Origin: Planctomycetota bacterium
GTDB taxonomy: Bacteria; Planctomycetota; UBA1135; GCA-002686595
DNA length: 7,600 nt
Direction of reading: 5' to 3'
Assembly: GCA_004296785.1 (NCBI GenBank)
Contig: SCVU01000763.1
Location: 1-7,600, forward strand
Both the position numbers and the translations under genes were made by a program. Positions 5,032 to 7,600 of the stretch are shown here, piece after piece; the stretch's first letter is position 1, and each line of letters starts with the position of its first letter. A model generated the notes under the pieces. It ran no database searches. It worked only from the letters and a program-made list of their open reading frames with translations, and was not told where the DNA came from.

Positions 5032-6462
5032 ATGAGCCCCTCATCGACCCCGCCGCCCGCGCGCGCTCCCGGCGCCCCGACCTGTCCGCGCTGCGGCAGT
5101 GCGCTCGCTTCCCAGACCGACCTCTGTCCGCGCTGCGCGCTCGAGCGCGCGGCGCCGCCGCCAACGCGAGCGCAGCGCGCGCCGGCCGCGACGCCGCAGC
5201 AGCTCGCCGGCCGCATCCCGGGCTACGAAGTGCTCGCGCTGATCGGCGAGGGCGGCATGGGCGCCGTCTACCGCGCGCGGCAGACGAAGCTCGATCGCAC
5301 GGTCGCGCTCAAGCTGCTGTCGCCCGAGCTCACGCGCGACGCCGCGGTCCGCGAGCGCTTCGCGCGCGAGGCGCAGGCACTGGCGAAGCTCGCGCACCCG
5401 CACATCGTCGGCGTGCACGACTACGGCGAGGTCGAGCTCGAGCCCGGCACGACGCTCTGTTACCTCGCGATGGAGCTCGTCGAGGGCGCGAACCTGCGCG
5501 ACGTGCTGCGCGAAGGCAAGCTCGCGCCCGCGCAGGCGCTCGCGCTCGTCCCGCCGCTGTGCGCGGCGCTGCAGTACGCGCACGACCGCGGCATCGTGCA
5601 CCGCGACATCAAGCCCGAGAACATCCTGCTCGACGCGCACGCCGCGCCGAAGATCGCCGACTTCGGTCTCGCGAAGCTCGCGGAGTTCGACGCGGGCCTC
5701 ACGTCGACCGGCGCGCTGCTCGGCACGCCGAAGTACATGGCGCCCGAACAGATCGAACACCCCGCGCGGGTCGATCACCGCGCCGACATCTACGCGCTCG
5801 GCGTCGTGCTCTACGAGATGCTGACCGGCGAGCTGCCGCTCGGCCGCTTCGAAGTGCCGTCGCGCAAGGTGCACGTCGACGTCCACCTCGACGAGGTCGT
5901 GCTGAAGGCGCTCGAGAAGGCGCCCGAGCGGCGCTACCAGCAGGCGAGCGAGATGAAGCAGCGCGTGGAGGAAGTGGGCGACGCGGCGCCGGCAGCGCCG
6001 ACGCGGCAGGGCTATGTGCAGTTCACGTGGACGCGCGGCACGGGGACCGCGGCCGTGTGCCTGCTGTGCTGGAGCATTTTCAGCCTCCTCCCGTGGACCT
6101 CGATCTACGCGTACCCGACTCCCGCGGGCGATGTGTTCCAGACCGTGAACGCTTGGCAGTTGCTGCCGTCCATCGCCAGCGTCTCGCTCGCGCTCGCGGC
6201 GTGCGTGCTCGCGGCGCTGCGCGTCGCGACGCGCGGCGTGCCGTTCGGCTGGGTGCTCGCGAGCTATGTGCTCGCACTGCTCGCGCACGCGTGGGTCGTG
6301 CTGAACGCGGCGACATCGAGCGGAGTCCAGCTGGCGTTCGGCGCGTACGTCAGCGCGTTGCCGTTCGTGCTGCTCGGCGGCGCGGTGTGGCACCTGCGGC
6401 GCGACGAGCACGCCGGGCTCGGCAGCTCGTTCGTGCACGGCGGGCTGCGCGGCGCGCGCTGA
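5032..6462 (+). CDS. Hanks-type Ser/Thr protein kinase with N-terminal zinc ribbon and C-terminal membrane helices
   Basis: This 476-aa kinase would phosphorylate Ser/Thr of cytoplasmic proteins from the membrane. Residues 18-35 form a zinc ribbon (Cys18, Cys21, Cys32, Cys35). A Pro/Ala-rich linker leads to the kinase domain, about 65-316: glycine loop 'GEGGMGAVY' (72-80), 'VALK' with Lys94, 'HRDIKPEN' (190-197) with catalytic Asp192, 'DFG' (210-212), a Thr-bearing activation loop ('TSTGALLGT', 224-232), and 'APE' (237-239). All key catalytic residues are present. The segment 'VPSRKVHVDVHLDEVVLKALEKAPERRYQQASE' region (275-307) is characteristic of kinases in Planctomycetota and Verrucomicrobiota. 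Residues about 338-455 hold roughly four hydrophobic segments (338-354, 376-396, 404-424, 436-453). There is no PASTA or other sensor domain, so any signal would be sensed by the membrane helices themselves. The nearby ECF sigma factor is a possible partner. The downstream threonine aldolase starts 56 bp later and might be co-transcribed. Confidence 0.93.
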   Translation: MSPSSTPPPARAPGAPTCPRCGSALASQTDLCPRCALERAAPPPTRAQRAPAATPQQLAGRIPGYEVLALIGEGGMGAVYRARQTKLDRTVALKLLSPELTRDAAVRERFAREAQALAKLAHPHIVGVHDYGEVELEPGTTLCYLAMELVEGANLRDVLREGKLAPAQALALVPPLCAALQYAHDRGIVHRDIKPENILLDAHAAPKIADFGLAKLAEFDAGLTSTGALLGTPKYMAPEQIEHPARVDHRADIYALGVVLYEMLTGELPLGRFEVPSRKVHVDVHLDEVVLKALEKAPERRYQQASEMKQRVEEVGDAAPAAPTRQGYVQFTWTRGTGTAAVCLLCWSIFSLLPWTSIYAYPTPAGDVFQTVNAWQLLPSIASVSLALAACVLAALRVATRGVPFGWVLASYVLALLAHAWVVLNAATSSGVQLAFGAYVSALPFVLLGGAVWHLRRDEHAGLGSSFVHGGLRGAR

Positions 6463-6518
6463 ACACGCGCCGGGTGCACGCGGTTGCGGCGCGCCGCGGT
6501 ACGCGGGACACTGCGCGG

Positions 6519-7565
6519 ATGAGCCGCCACAGCGACTTCCGCTCCGACACCGTCACGCAGCCGACCCCCGCGATGAAGGCGGCGATGCTCGCGGCCGAGC
6601 TCGGCGACGACGTGCTCGACGGCGATCCGACCGTGCGCGCGCTCGAGGCGCGCGTGGCCGAGCTGCTCGGCAAGGACGGCGCGCTGTACGTGCCGTCGGG
6701 GACGATGGCGAACCAAGTCGCGCTCGGCGCGTGGACGCGGCCGGGCGACGAGATCGTGGTCGAGCGCAGCGCGCACATGGTGCAGTGGGAAGCGGGGGCG
6801 GCCGGCTTCAATCACGGCGTGCAGACGATGACGCTCGACGTGCCGGACGGGGTGCTGACGCCCGCGCTCGTCGAGCGCGCGATCCGCCCGGCATCGCTGC
6901 ACTGCGCGAAGACCGCGCTCGTGTGCGTCGAGCAGACGTTCATGGGATCCGGCGAAGGCCCCGGCGGCCTCGTGCTGCCGCTCGCGAAGTTGCGCGAGCT
7001 GTCGGCCTGGTGCCGCGCGCGCTCGCTGCCGGTGCACATGGACGGCGCGCGCTTGATGAACGCCGTCGTCGCGAGCGGCACGAGCGCGCGCGACTTCGCC
7101 GCGTGCGCGGATTCGGTCTCGCTGTGCCTGTCGAAGGGCCTCGGCGCGCCGGTCGGCAGCTTGATCGCAGGCCCGCGCGAGTTCCTCGAGCGCGGCAAGC
7201 TCGTGCGCAAGCGCCTGGGCGGTTGGATGCGCCAGTGCGGGATCCTCGCGGCGGGCGGGTTGCACGCGCTCGAGCACCACGTCGCGCGGCTCGAGCAGGA
7301 CCACGCGCTCGCGCGGCGGCTCGCGGAGCGCTTGCACGGACTGCCCGGGCTCGCATGTCCGCCGAATCAAGTGCAGACGAACATCGCGATGGTGCAGTTG
7401 AAGCACGCCCAGCACACACCGGCGTCGCTGTGCGCAGCCTTGAAAGAGCGCGGCGTGCTCGTGCTGCCGATGACCGCGAGCTCGCTGCGCTTCGTCACGC
7501 ACATGGACGTGGGGGAGGCGGACGTCGAGCGGCTCGCCGGCGCGTGCCGCGAGATCCTGCGCTGA
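6519..7565 (+). CDS. ltaE: Low-specificity L-threonine aldolase
   Basis: This 348-aa cytoplasmic PLP enzyme splits L-threonine or L-allo-threonine into glycine and acetaldehyde and can run in reverse. The N-terminal 'DFRSDTVTQPTPAM' (6-19) and 'LGDDVLDGDPTV' (28-39) are family signatures. By alignment from memory with the E. coli enzyme, His86 and His128 match its active-site histidines, Asp175 and Arg178 in 'HMDGAR' bind the cofactor, Lys206 in 'LSKGLGAPVGS' forms the Schiff base, and Arg324 in 'RFVTHMDV' binds the substrate carboxylate. Length is normal. Differences from the usual sequence are Leu33 where most members have Tyr, 'GGW' instead of 'GGG' before 'MRQ' (234-239), and 'EQTFMGSGEGPGG' (138-150) where a shorter 'ENTHN'-type loop is common. 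The start at 6519 is fixed by homology, although the frame is open far upstream. No Shine-Dalgarno is obvious. Some related enzymes act on other beta-hydroxy amino acids, so the substrate range is not certain. Confidence 0.92.
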   Translation: MSRHSDFRSDTVTQPTPAMKAAMLAAELGDDVLDGDPTVRALEARVAELLGKDGALYVPSGTMANQVALGAWTRPGDEIVVERSAHMVQWEAGAAGFNHGVQTMTLDVPDGVLTPALVERAIRPASLHCAKTALVCVEQTFMGSGEGPGGLVLPLAKLRELSAWCRARSLPVHMDGARLMNAVVASGTSARDFAACADSVSLCLSKGLGAPVGSLIAGPREFLERGKLVRKRLGGWMRQCGILAAGGLHALEHHVARLEQDHALARRLAERLHGLPGLACPPNQVQTNIAMVQLKHAQHTPASLCAALKERGVLVLPMTASSLRFVTHMDVGEADVERLAGACREILR

Positions 7566-7580
7566 GCGCGGGTCGTTCGC

Positions 7581-7586
7581 TACGCT
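7581..7586 (+). promoter_or_regulatory. Possible -10 element of a gene starting at the right edge
   Basis: TACGCT is the same hexamer as the candidate -10 before the aminotransferase and sits in a similar context (CGC before it, TG-like purine/pyrimidine mix after). The window ends with AT at 7599-7600, which would be an ATG if the next base is G, giving a nearly leaderless gene. No matching -35 was found. Weakly supported. Confidence 0.25.
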
Positions 7587-7600
7587 GTCTGCCCGCCCAT

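Noticed and set aside
4965..5216. Longer N-terminus for the minus-strand gene (ATG at 5216 or 5033)
   Set aside because: It would overlap the start of the kinase gene and bury the signal peptide inside the protein. The added residues look like an antisense reading of the zinc-ribbon region.
969..6462. The phosphatase and the Ser/Thr kinase as an antagonistic pair
   Set aside because: The phosphatase has a signal peptide and a periplasm-matured heme site, whereas the kinase domain should be cytoplasmic. They are also separated by three other genes.
3567..6518. The upstream extension of the threonine aldolase frame, open back to 3567
   Set aside because: The extra residues are Arg/Ala-rich and overlap the sigma, unknown and kinase genes in other frames. 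Family homology begins exactly at the ATG at 6519.
1..7600. tRNA, rRNA, CRISPR array, insertion sequence or prophage features
   Set aside because: I looked for repeated spacer-like units, transposase or integrase motifs and tRNA-like cloverleaf ends and saw none. All sizeable stretches are explained by the seven genes.

Overview
The window is very GC-rich DNA (about 70% or more by eye, with G/C at most third codon positions). It comes from a bacterium that is most likely a planctomycete. The reasons are a large ECF-type sigma factor of the 'F-x-x-T-x-W-S-V-V' kind, a Hanks-type Ser/Thr kinase with an N-terminal zinc ribbon, a DUF1080/LamG-like lipoprotein, and a secreted phosphatase carrying a c-type heme motif. 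I infer the phylum from gene content and family resemblance; no marker gene is present.

Layout, left to right. 125-793 (+) is a small lipoprotein with a concanavalin-like fold, preceded by a good Shine-Dalgarno and a -10-like box. 969-1928 (+) is an exported protein joining a Cys-based tyrosine/dual-specificity phosphatase domain to a C-terminal cytochrome c'-like helical bundle; it is followed by a 9-bp GC hairpin. 2052-3263 (+) is a class I PLP aminotransferase with a promoter-like sequence and a foldable leader. 3286-4044 (+) is an ECF sigma factor, 22 nt downstream and probably co-transcribed. 4041-4964 (-) is a secreted or membrane-anchored protein of unknown function; its stop codon interlocks with that of the sigma gene in a shared CTAG. 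5032-6462 (+) is the Ser/Thr kinase, divergent from the unknown gene across a 67-bp gap. 6519-7565 (+) is a low-specificity L-threonine aldolase. The last bases probably hold the promoter of the next gene.

How the genes may work together. The two PLP enzymes are ordinary amino-acid metabolism. Sigma factor, unknown exported protein and transmembrane kinase form the regulatory core. Sigma-kinase neighbourhoods of this sort are known in Planctomycetota, so the kinase could control the sigma factor, with the exported protein as target or accessory; this is inference from position. The phosphatase-cytochrome fusion acts outside the cytoplasm and is unlikely to oppose the kinase directly. It is the least ordinary gene here. 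I saw no tRNA, rRNA, CRISPR array, insertion sequence or integrase. All intergenic gaps are under 200 bp.
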